Positions 1 to 7,378 are shown, numbered from the stretch's first letter. The stretch is 41,225 nucleotides of DNA from an uncultured Dorea sp. (GCA_948602995.1 CAPEBR010000033.1:1-41225); one strand, 5' to 3'. Notes: generated from the sequence alone by a model not told the origin. A program made the numbers and translations.

Positions 1-142
1 ATACAAATGATTTTTCTTTTCTCTCATATATATCACCGTCCTTTTTTGTTTTCATTATATAAGCAGACGTCACTATCATCAAATGTACGGGACTATGTAA
101 CACCAGAAAAAAGCTCTTTGAACAAGTAACTTTTGCCTTTTC

Positions 143-314
143 AATTAGCAGGCTTTTTAGCACGATTTTTGCTCCGATTAGCAGGAAAGCCATTTTCATT
201 AGCAAAAACCTCAAATTTCTTGCTAATCATTAGCAAGCTAATCGGTGACGATAATTAACAGTTCAATTTCTCTTTAGTCAAATCTGATTAGCAAAAACCG
301 CTCCTGCTAATCGG
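143..314. repeat. Cluster of ATTAGCA-core repeats in both orientations
   Basis: At least seven copies of the core ATTAGCA or its complement TGCTAAT lie in about 170 bp. One pair forms a perfect 9-bp-arm palindrome, CTTGCTAATCATTAGCAAG, at 219-237. CCGATTAGCAGGA at 174-186 is the exact reverse complement of 302-314. ATTAGCAAAAACC occurs directly repeated at 198-210 and 287-299. Spacing is irregular, so this is not a CRISPR. Iterated sites of this kind usually bind a repressor, excisionase or integrase, but no such gene is in view, so the role is inferred only. Confidence 0.75.
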
Positions 315-353
315 ACATTGTTATGAGTTCAAATTTATTTGGAAAATGAGAAA

Positions 354-387
354 CGCCGAAAACCTTGAAAAATCAATGTTTTCGGCG
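354..387 (-). terminator. Hairpin downstream of tRNA-Arg, probable terminator
   Basis: A perfect 10-bp stem (CGCCGAAAAC at 354-363 with GTTTTCGGCG at 378-387) encloses a second short stem (TTGA/TCAA). It lies about 10 bases beyond the 3' end of the tRNA on its own strand. The following tract on that strand is T-rich but interrupted, so termination is likely but not certain. Confidence 0.6.
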
Positions 388-397
388 ATGTTTTCAG

Positions 398-471
398 CGT
401 CGCTAAGAGGATTTGAACCTCCGACCTACCGCTTAGGAGGCGGTCGCTCTATCCAACTGAGCTATAGCGAC
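398..471 (-). tRNA. tRNA-Arg, anticodon CCU
   Basis: A full cloverleaf can be read on the minus strand: a 7-bp acceptor stem (GTCGCTA with TAGCGAC), a D arm (GCTC/GAGC), a 5-bp anticodon stem (ACCGC/GCGGT) around loop CTCCTAA, a 5-base variable loop, and a T arm GGAGG-TTCGAAT-CCTCT with one G-U pair. The discriminator base is G and CCA is not encoded. The anticodon CCT reads AGG codons. tRNA-Arg(CCU) is a frequent integration target for phages and conjugative elements, which is relevant to the truncated copy just upstream. Confidence 0.95.
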
Positions 472-544
472 AGTTACAAAATCTATATTTAGTTTTACTT
501 GTTACCTTTTTCCTTTTCCTCTTAGGCGAGTGTTTTAACACTTT

Positions 545-584
545 CTTAGGAGGCGGTCGCTCTATCCTGCTGAGCTATAGCGAC
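545..584 (-). pseudogene. Truncated 5' half of a tRNA-Arg(CCU) gene
   Basis: These 40 bases repeat the 5' half of the neighbouring tRNA: the acceptor 5' strand, D arm, and anticodon stem and loop through CTAAG. They differ only in the D loop (CAG in place of TTG). After that point the homology stops and no T arm or 3' acceptor strand follows, so it cannot fold into a tRNA. It lies on the 5' side of the intact gene in the same orientation. It could be the scar of an integration event that rebuilt the tRNA, or a decayed tandem duplicate. Confidence 0.85.
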
Positions 585-780
585 ATTCAGTTGTTTAAAC
601 ACTCCTCTATTATACTTCACTCAATTTCAATTGTCAAACCCAATTATTACTTTTTCGCAGAATTTATATCATTTTGGATTTGTTAATTACTTTCCATCTT
701 TCTACAATCAGATTAAGAATTAGTCACATTCCTTCAATACATGCTGCTGCAATCTTCCCATACAAAGAGGTGATAATAGT

Positions 781-809
781 ATTTTTAGAATTGTAAAAAT
801 TCTAAAAAT
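781..809 (-). terminator. AT-rich hairpin at the end of the DUF3881-like gene
   Basis: ATTTTTAGAATT at 781-792 is the exact complement of 798-809. The hairpin includes the stop codon of the DUF3881-like gene. The stem is AT-rich and no clean T-tract follows on the minus strand, so termination strength is doubtful. Confidence 0.35.
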
Positions 810-1677
810 TAATCCTTCCCTGAAGCCACATTGTTCCTTTAAAACGTCTGCCGACTGCAGGATCACCGATAATTTCCCGAACAGGAACACAGATATCAAA
901 AATCAGGTCATTTACGTCCAGATTCATAATATACACTTCTTCAGATGAATATTCATTTTTTACTTTTTGCAGTCCTTTTATTTCTCCCATAATGGAATAG
1001 TGATCACACTCTACTCCATGCGGCATAATGTAAGTATCTACAATGCTGAATACATCTTCCGATATCAGTCTCCTTGACACCTCGGAATAAGTATCTATAT
1101 CATCCAGTGTAAGACTTTCTATTGCCACTGGATCCCCGTTCTTTGCAGCATCCATCAGCATCATTCTGTTTTTTACTTCTTCCTTCTGTCTTCTTTCCTG
1201 AATCTTATCCTTTTTTATAGGAAGAAGTATTTTTCCTGAATCACATAATCCAGATAATGTGACAGATGTATATTTTATCTTATCCTGTGTTATCTGTTTT
1301 TCTCTTAAGTATTCCAGTGTGTTCTGCAGATGGAAAATCAGGCTTATTCCTATTTTTGCCTCTTCGCAGATTCCCACATATGCTTCCCTGTCCATTCTTC
1401 TGTCAATCGCTACTTCTGCATAGGATGTAATTCCTGTTCCAAAAAAGAAAGGAGTATAATACTGTTTTTTAAAATTTTCATCTATATCTAGATCACCATA
1501 TAATGAAATGCCAATTCCAGGACCATACTCCTTTTGGTATTCACAAAAGTCCATACATTCTTCCATATATACCAGTTCATGGTAGGTGAATTTTTTTTCT
1601 ACATCCTCCAATATTTGATATAGCTCTTTTTTTGATTTTATTTTGTTAAAACCAATTGATTTTAAATATTGATGCAT
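802..1677 (-). CDS. DUF3881-like protein of unknown function
   Basis: This encodes a soluble 291-residue protein with no signal peptide or membrane segment. Length and overall character match the uncharacterised DUF3881 family of Lachnospiraceae and relatives. That assignment is from memory of the family, not a search. A charged, lysine- and glutamate-rich stretch lies near residues 155-170. The start is ATG at 1677, two bases after the serS stop, with AAAGGAAA inside the end of serS as ribosome binding site. The gene is therefore almost certainly co-transcribed and translationally coupled with serS. It is the last gene of the parA-parB-DUF4446-serS run and ends in an AT-rich hairpin. No catalytic motif is recognised, and I do not propose a function. 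Confidence 0.7.
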   Translation of the reverse strand: MHQYLKSIGFNKIKSKKELYQILEDVEKKFTYHELVYMEECMDFCEYQKEYGPGIGISLYGDLDIDENFKKQYYTPFFFGTGITSYAEVAIDRRMDREAYVGICEEAKIGISLIFHLQNTLEYLREKQITQDKIKYTSVTLSGLCDSGKILLPIKKDKIQERRQKEEVKNRMMLMDAAKNGDPVAIESLTLDDIDTYSEVSRRLISEDVFSIVDTYIMPHGVECDHYSIMGEIKGLQKVKNEYSSEEVYIMNLDVNDLIFDICVPVREIIGDPAVGRRFKGTMWLQGRINF

Positions 1678-1679
1678 AA

Positions 1680-2966
1680 TTATTTCCTTTTAATTTCTGT
1701 CATTCCACCCATATATGGACGAAGAACTTCAGGAATCTTAACAGAACCATCCTCCTGAAGATTATTTTCCAAAAATGCGATTAACATTCTAGGCGGAGCA
1801 ACGACTGTATTATTTAATGTGTGTGCAAAATATTTGTTACCATCCTCTCCTCTTACGCGGATTCCAAGTCTTCTTGCCTGTGCATCCCCAAGATTAGAAC
1901 AACTTCCTACTTCAAAATATTTCTTCTGTCTCGGAGACCATGCCTCCACATCACAAGATTTCACCTTAAGATCAGCCAGATCACCAGAACAACATTCCAA
2001 AGTACGAACCGGAATATCAAGAGACCGGAACAGATCAACTGTATTTTTCCACAGTACATCATACCATTTCTTACTTTCCTCTGGTTTACATACTACAATC
2101 ATTTCCTGCTTCTCAAACTGATGAATTCTATACACTCCTCTTTCCTCTATACCATGGGATCCCTTTTCTTTACGGAAACATGGAGAGTAGCTGGTAAGTG
2201 TCTGGGGAAGCTGATCTTCTGTGAGCATTGTATCAATAAATTTTCCTATCATAGAATGCTCGCTCGTTCCAATCAGGTAGAGATCCTCTCCCTCAATTTT
2301 ATACATCATGGCATCCATTTCTGCAAAGCTCATAACACCTGTAACCACATTGCTTCGGATCATGAAAGGAGGAACACAGTAAGTAAACCCTCTGCCAATC
2401 ATAAAATCTCTCGCATAAGAGATTACTGCAGAGTGAAGCCTGGCTATATCACCCATAAGGTAGTAGAAACCATTTCCGGCAACTTTTCCGGCACTCTCAA
2501 GATCAATTCCGCTAAAGCTTTCCATAATATCTGTGTGATATGGAATCTCATATTTTGGAACTACAGGCTCCCCATATTTTTCTATTTCCACATTTTCACT
2601 GTCATCCTTTCCGATTGGTACAGAAGGATCGATAATATTGGGAATAACCATCATAATTTCTTTAATTTTTGTCTCTACTTCCTTTTCTTCCCTGGATAAT
2701 TCTTCAATCCGGTCTGCACTTTCCTGAACCTTTCTTTTTAATTCTTCTGCCTCATCCCTTTTTCCCTGTGCCATACAACCGCCAATTTGTTTCGATATCT
2801 TATTTTTCTGTGCACGAAGTGCTTCGACCTCCTGCTTGATATCTCTGTTTCTTTGGTCAAGCCCTATAACTTCATCTACAAGCGGGAGCTTGTCATCCTG
2901 ATATTTATTTCTTATATTCTCCTTTACAATCTCTGGATTCATTCTTACAAATTTAATATCTAACAT
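1680..2966 (-). CDS. serS: Serine--tRNA ligase (SerRS), divergent type
   Basis: This is a cytosolic class II aminoacyl-tRNA synthetase that charges tRNA-Ser with serine (and tRNA-Sec where present). Its 428 residues fit the family. The N-terminal 30-105 region is the charged coiled-coil arm that grips the tRNA long variable arm. The catalytic domain shows TSE at 234-236, motif 2 with CFRKEKGS...HQFEKQE at about 263-287, SCSN...QARR at 355-366, and motif 3 near 383-402 with the class-defining Arg393. The sequence around motif 3 (LNNTVVAPPR) and the TSEHS segment differ from the common bacterial wording and look more like eukaryotic, mitochondrial or archaeal variants. The start ATG has GGAGGAAGG just upstream. 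It sits 14 bases after the DUF4446 gene and 2 bases before the DUF3881-like gene. No T-box leader fits in the short upstream gap. Confidence 0.95.
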   Translation of the reverse strand: MLDIKFVRMNPEIVKENIRNKYQDDKLPLVDEVIGLDQRNRDIKQEVEALRAQKNKISKQIGGCMAQGKRDEAEELKRKVQESADRIEELSREEKEVETKIKEIMMVIPNIIDPSVPIGKDDSENVEIEKYGEPVVPKYEIPYHTDIMESFSGIDLESAGKVAGNGFYYLMGDIARLHSAVISYARDFMIGRGFTYCVPPFMIRSNVVTGVMSFAEMDAMMYKIEGEDLYLIGTSEHSMIGKFIDTMLTEDQLPQTLTSYSPCFRKEKGSHGIEERGVYRIHQFEKQEMIVVCKPEESKKWYDVLWKNTVDLFRSLDIPVRTLECCSGDLADLKVKSCDVEAWSPRQKKYFEVGSCSNLGDAQARRLGIRVRGEDGNKYFAHTLNNTVVAPPRMLIAFLENNLQEDGSVKIPEVLRPYMGGMTEIKRK

Positions 2967-2980
2967 CTTTCCTTCCTCCT

Positions 2981-3520
2981 CTATCTTTCTATTATCTCAT
3001 CACTATCTAAACCATATGCATTTTCAAACATTGCCTTGTCGAGTGCTTCTGCCTCTTCCTCTGCAAGTTCAACATAACTTTCACCTTTTACGATCTCCTT
3101 TACATATGTGTAACATCCTTCCCTGCTATGCATTGCATTAATAACCCATCCACTGTCATTTCCGTTCAGCATAGCCAGTGCAAAACTTAGTTTTCCTCCC
3201 ATTTCATTAAAGGCATCATACTTTACAATTCCAAATTTATGAAATGTATTTCCTGCCTTTCTGCTAAGTTCTTTAATATCCTGTCTGTTCTGCTTGGTAA
3301 ATTTTAAGACTGCCTCGACATCAGCAAAACCATCCTTCATGGTACCTTCTAGACTTTTACCATCCTTTCCTCTCATAAATGTCTGGTAATTACTTTTCAG
3401 GCGATTATATTTTACCGTAACATTTACGTATAGAATAAACAATAAGACCAGCATAACTAACATAAATGCAAATATATATGCCGGGTCTATTCCCAGTGCA
3501 TTTAAAATTTTACTTTCCAT
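2981..3520 (-). CDS. DUF4446 family membrane-anchored protein
   Basis: This encodes 179 residues with one N-terminal transmembrane helix at about residues 13-33, followed by a cytoplasmic-looking charged segment. The C-terminal domain carries the family pattern KYDAFNEMGGKLSFALAMLN near residues 99-118 and SREGCYTYVKEI further on. DUF4446 proteins commonly sit next to parB in Firmicutes and their function is unknown. The start ATG at 3520 is preceded by GGAAAGGACG lying in the last codons of parB, 6 bases upstream, indicating translational coupling. Its place between parB and serS suggests co-expression with chromosome segregation genes, but no role can be deduced. Confidence 0.85.
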   Translation of the reverse strand: MESKILNALGIDPAYIFAFMLVMLVLLFILYVNVTVKYNRLKSNYQTFMRGKDGKSLEGTMKDGFADVEAVLKFTKQNRQDIKELSRKAGNTFHKFGIVKYDAFNEMGGKLSFALAMLNGNDSGWVINAMHSREGCYTYVKEIVKGESYVELAEEEAEALDKAMFENAYGLDSDEIIER

Positions 3521-3526
3521 TTATAT

Positions 3527-4432
3527 CTAATCGTCCTTTCCAATACTCATTATCATATCAAACATACGTTCTAGTTCCATATCAGAATAATATTCTATCT
3601 CTATTTTACCTTTTCCATTCCCTTTCGAAGATATACTTACTTTTGTTCCCATAACCTCCTTCATTTTATTAGCAAGATCATCATAAATAAACGAGTTATC
3701 AGGCTTTTTCTTTTCCTTTGGGGCTTTTGGATTTTTCAGTTCCTTTATAAGTTTTTCTGTTTCTCGCACACTTAACTTTTCATCAAATATGCGATTTGCA
3801 ATCTCATATTGTTGTTCTTTATCATCCAAAGCAAGCAGGGGTCTGGCATGTCCTGTAGAAATCATATCATCTATAATCATCTGCTGTACTCTTTCATCTA
3901 ATTTCAACAGACGCATTGAATTTGTAACTGCAGTTCTACTTTTTGAAACTCTTTCAGCAACCTCATCCTGCTTCAGATTAAATTCTTCCAAAAGCCTTTT
4001 AAAAGCCATCGCTTCTTCTATAGGATTTAGATTTTCTCTCTGAATATTTTCAATCAGGCTAATTTCAACAATTTCCTGTGCCGTATAATTTTTTACTATT
4101 ACAGGTACTTCTTTTAATCCTGCCATTTTAGCCGCACGCCATCTTCTCTCCCCTGCAATAATTTCATAATAATCTTTACGTTTCTGTACAACCAAAGGTT
4201 GAATAATTCCAAATTGTTTAATGGAATCAGATAATTCTAGAAGTGCATCCTCTTCAAACTTTTTACGCGGTTGTTCTCTATTAGGTTCTACATCATTAAT
4301 CTTCATCATCTGTTCGCCAGTTTCTAATTTTCCATTAGAAATAGGCTCTTCTGCTCTTGATACCTTTGTTTGCTTATTTTCGGGAATCAGACTGTCTAAC
4401 CCTTTTCCCAACCCCTTCTTTTTTACTGCCAT
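3527..4432 (-). CDS. parB: Chromosome partitioning protein ParB (Spo0J)
   Basis: ParB is a CTP-dependent DNA clamp that loads at parS, spreads, and recruits SMC/condensin to the origin. The 301 residues contain the conserved start KKKGLGKGLDSLIP, the CTP-binding motif GERRWRAAK at 94-102, ENIQRENLNPIEEA at 128-141, and a helix-turn-helix around 153-175 that reads parS. A lysine-rich linker leads to the C-terminal dimerisation domain. Two parS sites are present nearby at 5453-5470 and 6848-6865. The start ATG has AAGGAG 7 bases upstream. The gene is separated from parA by 124 bases, longer than in many par operons, with repeated ATTAATGC words in the gap. Confidence 0.97.
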   Translation of the reverse strand: MAVKKKGLGKGLDSLIPENKQTKVSRAEEPISNGKLETGEQMMKINDVEPNREQPRKKFEEDALLELSDSIKQFGIIQPLVVQKRKDYYEIIAGERRWRAAKMAGLKEVPVIVKNYTAQEIVEISLIENIQRENLNPIEEAMAFKRLLEEFNLKQDEVAERVSKSRTAVTNSMRLLKLDERVQQMIIDDMISTGHARPLLALDDKEQQYEIANRIFDEKLSVRETEKLIKELKNPKAPKEKKKPDNSFIYDDLANKMKEVMGTKVSISSKGNGKGKIEIEYYSDMELERMFDMIMSIGKDD

Positions 4433-4556
4433 GCTATTCTCCTTATTAATCCATTATAACTGCTCACTACCTTTTCTAAATCACTTTCTTGTGATTAATG
4501 CACTAAATGCACATTAATGCCGAGTAGTTACAACTCATCAACACTCCAGAAATAAT
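4433..4556 (-). other. parA-parB intergenic gap with ATTAATGC repeats
   Basis: This 124-base gap contains ATTAATGCAC, AATGCAC and ATTAATGC in close succession at about 4494-4521. These could form a small binding site or internal promoter region for parB. No confident -35/-10 pair was assigned. Confidence 0.3.
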
Positions 4557-5321
4557 TTATTCCTTTTCTATAACCTCATCTGCCAGTTTCCGGTAGCTTT
4601 CTGCACCAGAAGATTTTGAATCATACAGATTAATTGGCATTCCATAACTTGGTGCTTCTGCCAGTCTGATATTTCTCGGTATAATTGTTTTGTAAATATT
4701 CTGTTCAAGATTATCCTTCACATTTTCTACCACTTGAAGAGAAAGATTTGTCCTTGCGTCATACATTGTAAATACAACTCCTTCAATCTCAAGCGTAGAA
4801 TTAAGTCTGTCTTTTACAAGCTGTACAGTATGCATCAACTGGCTTAATCCTTCTAATGCATAATACTCACACTGAATAGGCACAAGAACAGAATCTGCAG
4901 TAGTCATTGCATTGATAGTCAGCATACTCAAAGAAGGAGGACAATCTATAATTATGAAATCGTATTTATCTTTAACCTGATGAATGGATTTTCTTAAAAT
5001 ATATTCTTTATCCTCCTGATCGATTAATTCGATTTCTGCCGCTGACAAGTCAATACTTGTAGGAATAAGTTCAAGATTATCTATCTCATTACATTTTACT
5101 ATAACATTTTCTATACTGGTTTCACCTATAATCAAATCATATATTGTATTGTCAATGTTCTCCTTTTCTACACCCAAACCACTAGTCAGATTTCCCTGTG
5201 GATCCATATCCACAGCAAGTACCTTCTTGTCCTTCTCCGCAAGGCACGCAGAAAGATTAATGGCTGTAGTTGTTTTGCCAACACCACCTTTTTGATTTGC
5301 TATAGCTATAATTCTTCCCAT
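4557..5321 (-). CDS. parA: Chromosome partitioning ATPase ParA (Soj)
   Basis: ParA is a deviant-Walker ATPase that binds DNA as an ATP dimer, works with ParB in origin segregation, and in Bacillus also regulates DnaA. The 254 residues match the family length. The deviant Walker A KGGVGKTTT is at residues 11-19, the switch I region includes DMDPQGN near 39-45, and Walker B is FIIIDCPPS near 116-124. The ATG at 5321 lacks a strong ribosome binding site (only GGGTGA nearby). A parS palindrome lies about 130 bases upstream, beside a TATACT -10-like hexamer (5441-5446). ParB bound there could therefore affect parA transcription. It is the first gene of the par-serS run. Confidence 0.97.
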   Translation of the reverse strand: MGRIIAIANQKGGVGKTTTAINLSACLAEKDKKVLAVDMDPQGNLTSGLGVEKENIDNTIYDLIIGETSIENVIVKCNEIDNLELIPTSIDLSAAEIELIDQEDKEYILRKSIHQVKDKYDFIIIDCPPSLSMLTINAMTTADSVLVPIQCEYYALEGLSQLMHTVQLVKDRLNSTLEIEGVVFTMYDARTNLSLQVVENVKDNLEQNIYKTIIPRNIRLAEAPSYGMPINLYDSKSSGAESYRKLADEVIEKE

Positions 5322-5452
5322 TATTAATCACCCGTAACCATTCACAAACAGCAGTCTATGATTTTCACTTTGAATAAATCAAAATTTCCAACTGTTATTA
5401 TTTATCTACAGTTACACTCACCTTTCTATGTAATAAAAACAGTATAACACAA

Positions 5453-5470
5453 ATGTTTCACGTGAAACAT
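5453..5470. other. parS site upstream of parA
   Basis: ATGTTTCACGTGAAACAT is a perfect 18-bp palindrome containing the 16-bp Firmicutes parS consensus TGTTTCACGTGAAACA. It lies just upstream of a TATACT -10-like hexamer for parA, so ParB loading may overlap parA promoter activity. Confidence 0.97.
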
Positions 5471-5524
5471 ACTTTTTTAATATTTTTTTGTTTTTTTATG
5501 TTTTAATAGGTTGCTGTTCACACA

Positions 5525-5549
5525 GGTCTGTGCATTTACTGCACAGACC
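5525..5549. repeat. 10-bp perfect hairpin near parS
   Basis: GGTCTGTGCA at 5525-5534 pairs perfectly with TGCACAGACC at 5540-5549 across a 5-base loop. No T-tract follows, so it reads as part of the repeat-rich DNA rather than as a clear terminator. Confidence 0.5.
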
Positions 5550-5579
5550 GTAAGAAAGTGATTCAGGAGTGAGCAAATC

Positions 5580-5642
5580 CCATTCGCGGAGCGAATTTCA
5601 GATGGATTTGCGACTGTTACTGGCCACGGAGTGAACAGTAGC
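5580..5642 (+). repeat. GTTACTG...CAGTA dispersed repeat, copy 1
   Basis: This copy consists of an outer palindrome (TTCGCGGAGCGAA), a middle segment with GATGGATTTGCG, and an end palindrome GTTACTG-...-CAGTAGC. A close copy lies in inverted orientation at 37572-37632 between cheB and cheR. Shorter relatives lie at 19465-19489 and about 32116-32130. The role is unknown; this is a dispersed intergenic repeat family. Confidence 0.75.
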
Positions 5643-5762
5643 TTTAATAGTTATTATTCACACCTAATCCACAAACGTGCCACATAGTTTTAGAAAAACA
5701 TGATTCAAATGACACTTTCAGCTTTGCAAAGCGAATTTTAACATTCAAACAGCACGCTGCCA

Positions 5763-5814
5763 GTATAAACTTAATTCAAATAGCCTTACGTTTCATTGGT
5801 CTGTTTTCCCGATA
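5763..5814 (-). repeat. 52-base repeat, inverted partner of 7327-7378
   Basis: The reverse complement shares the core TATCGGGAAAACAGA, then TGAAACGTAAG, TATTT and TTATACT with 7327-7378. I count roughly 45 matches by eye. The pair faces inward around a 1.5-kb segment that contains the MITE-like elements and the second parS. Confidence 0.7.
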
Positions 5815-5922
5815 ACACATATATAAAAGGCTCAGTATAATCCGCTATTCCTGCGTTTTTACACATGCACTTTTCAAAAAGTATTCTCGGCAAAAGGAAA
5901 GGTGTTGGGTTATACTAGAGTG

Positions 5923-6067
5923 TTGCATAATTGACAGTGAATACTATACTTAATACTTTCATCAGTACAAGGCGGAGGAATGAGGCGATGCGGTGGGGTA
6001 TCGTCGATTGACGACAACGCAGTGTTGGCAAAAACAGACGGTGCAAAATTTACTGTTAATTACGCAA
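5923..6067. mobile_element. MITE-like element A with 20-bp imperfect terminal inverted repeats
   Basis: TTGCATAATTGACAGTGAAT at 5923-5942 is matched by the complement of 6048-6067 at 17 of 20 positions. The 105-base interior is markedly more GC-rich than its surroundings and has no supported ORF. The flanks both carry TACTAGAGTGT-like words (about 5913-5923 and 6073-6083). The size and structure fit a non-autonomous miniature element or a palindromic intergenic repeat. Confidence 0.6.
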
Positions 6068-6074
6068 GGCTGTA

Positions 6075-6241
6075 CTAGAGTGTGTTTAAAAATTGCTTTC
6101 TGCCAAATGTGCGTCACAAATTGTAGGGAATTTGTCCCCAAATGAAGGAGGCGTAGCGGGCTACGCTGACTGAATGCGGGGCAAATTAGCCGCAAAGTGG
6201 GGCGTACAGGTGGCAGGAATGAATTTTCAAACACGCTCTAG
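6075..6241. mobile_element. MITE-like element B with 20-bp terminal inverted repeats
   Basis: CTAGAGTGTGTTTAAAAATT at 6075-6094 is matched at 18 of 20 positions by the complement of 6222-6241. The interior (about 127 bases) is GC-rich for this region and includes the palindrome GTAGCGGGCTAC. It lies 7 bases from element A. No transposase of its own is present; I see only the ends. Confidence 0.65.
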
Positions 6242-6284
6242 ACACCAAGCAAACCGCAACTTTTAATATTACGATATAAACTTC

Positions 6285-6329
6285 AAAAGGTCATGTATCG
6301 ATATACATGCATATCATACATGACCTTTT
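6285..6329. repeat. Long hairpin (14-bp plus inner 5-bp stem)
   Basis: AAAAGGTCATGTAT at 6285-6298 pairs perfectly with 6316-6329, and the 17-base loop itself contains GATAT/ATATC. Because the arms begin with AAAA and end with TTTT, it can resemble a terminator on either strand. No gene ends here, so it may be a cruciform-prone repeat or part of a small RNA. Confidence 0.55.
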
Positions 6330-6847
6330 AGCCCTGGCATCATATTATCAATAGAACACTCCCTGTATCAGGTTATGGAATATAAATTTCGTGCTTTACT
6401 ACGTTTGGCTTTAGTTTTTTATACTGTAAATAGTGAAAATGTATCATCTTCTAATTTAGATAAATATCAACTCCTCGCAGCAAGCTATAGGGTATCTAAT
6501 TTTATTCTCACTTTGTTCAGTATAAATTTGTACATTTTAAGTAGACAAAAATATTCTCTCCTATAGTTCAAAATCTATTTTCAGTCCAATTCGTAAGGAT
6601 ATTTCTTTTTTTATGTTTTTCACTTTTTTACGCAATACACAGCTCAGTATATTTTATCGTGAATAATAATATTTATATGTTTTAAATCCACACTTTTGTC
6701 CATGTCTTGGACTAGCAAATTTCGTTCAGTTATCTTTAACGCAAAATTTTTTATCATAAAATTGTTATTTTATTACAGATGCAGGATAAAATATATATCA
6801 AATAAAACAAGATTAATTTATTGTAAAACAAGAGTATATATCAACGA

Positions 6848-6865
6848 ATGTTTCACGTGAAACAT
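6848..6865. other. Second parS site in the gene-free region
   Basis: ATGTTTCACGTGAAACAT is identical over 18 bp to the site at 5453-5470. It is 1.4 kb from the first, within about 10 kb of oriC, as expected for origin-proximal ParB loading sites. Confidence 0.97.
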
Positions 6866-7326
6866 TTATAAAAATAAGAACTTGCAAAAAAGAGATGTGT
6901 TAGAACGGTTTGATAAATGGATGTATTGGTTGGAGACTCATTAAAATTTCAATTATACAGATAAAACTTATATTACATTGATATACTTTTATAATAATAT
7001 ATAAAAGTCAAGGTAGTGGTTAATGGAGATGATTAAGAAACAGAAAAATTAGATGTTTGAAGAATAATATCTTCTTTTTAATTCTAAGCTTTTGGACATA
7101 AACCTTGATACGTAAGTTATTGTTATTTTAACAGCCAATTATTTAAAAGATTATTTTTTTTATTAATCTCAGATGTCTTATAAAACAAATTGTAAAATAC
7201 AATTCTATTTTATTTTTTCGTTATCATATAATAAATATATAAATTAATACAAGCATCAAAAAGTTATGCATTTCATCTTTGAATAAAACGGATTATCTTG
7301 AGATGCCATAAATACCAAAAATCAAA

Positions 7327-7378
7327 TATCGGGAAAACAGAACATTGAAACGTAAGATTATTTAAATTAGGTTATACT
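7327..7378 (+). repeat. 52-base repeat, inverted partner of 5763-5814
   Basis: This shares the TATCGGGAAAACAGA core and the flanking TGAAACGTAAG...TTATACT with the complement of 5763-5814. It ends about 90 bases before the recognisable transposase relic. Confidence 0.7.

Larger units (their letters stand above)
1..397. other. Gene-free left edge with ATTAGCA repeat cluster
   Basis: No convincing coding region is visible in this AT-rich stretch at the window edge. It holds the ATTAGCA repeat cluster at about 143-314 and the hairpin at 354-387, both listed separately. Whether a gene lies further left cannot be seen. Confidence 0.6.

Noticed and set aside
143..314. Possible CRISPR array
   Set aside because: Repeat cores are only 7-13 bases, occur in both orientations, and have irregular spacing; there are no uniform spacers.
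2967..2980. T-box or leader upstream of serS
   Set aside because: Only 14 bases separate it from the preceding gene, too short for a T-box.
5962..6234. 90-codon open frame on the minus strand
   Set aside because: It covers two inverted-repeat elements, has no plausible ribosome binding site, and the peptide is unlike any family.
6375..6566. 63-codon open frame on the plus strand
   Set aside because: AT-rich sequence without ribosome binding site or recognisable domain; likely chance.
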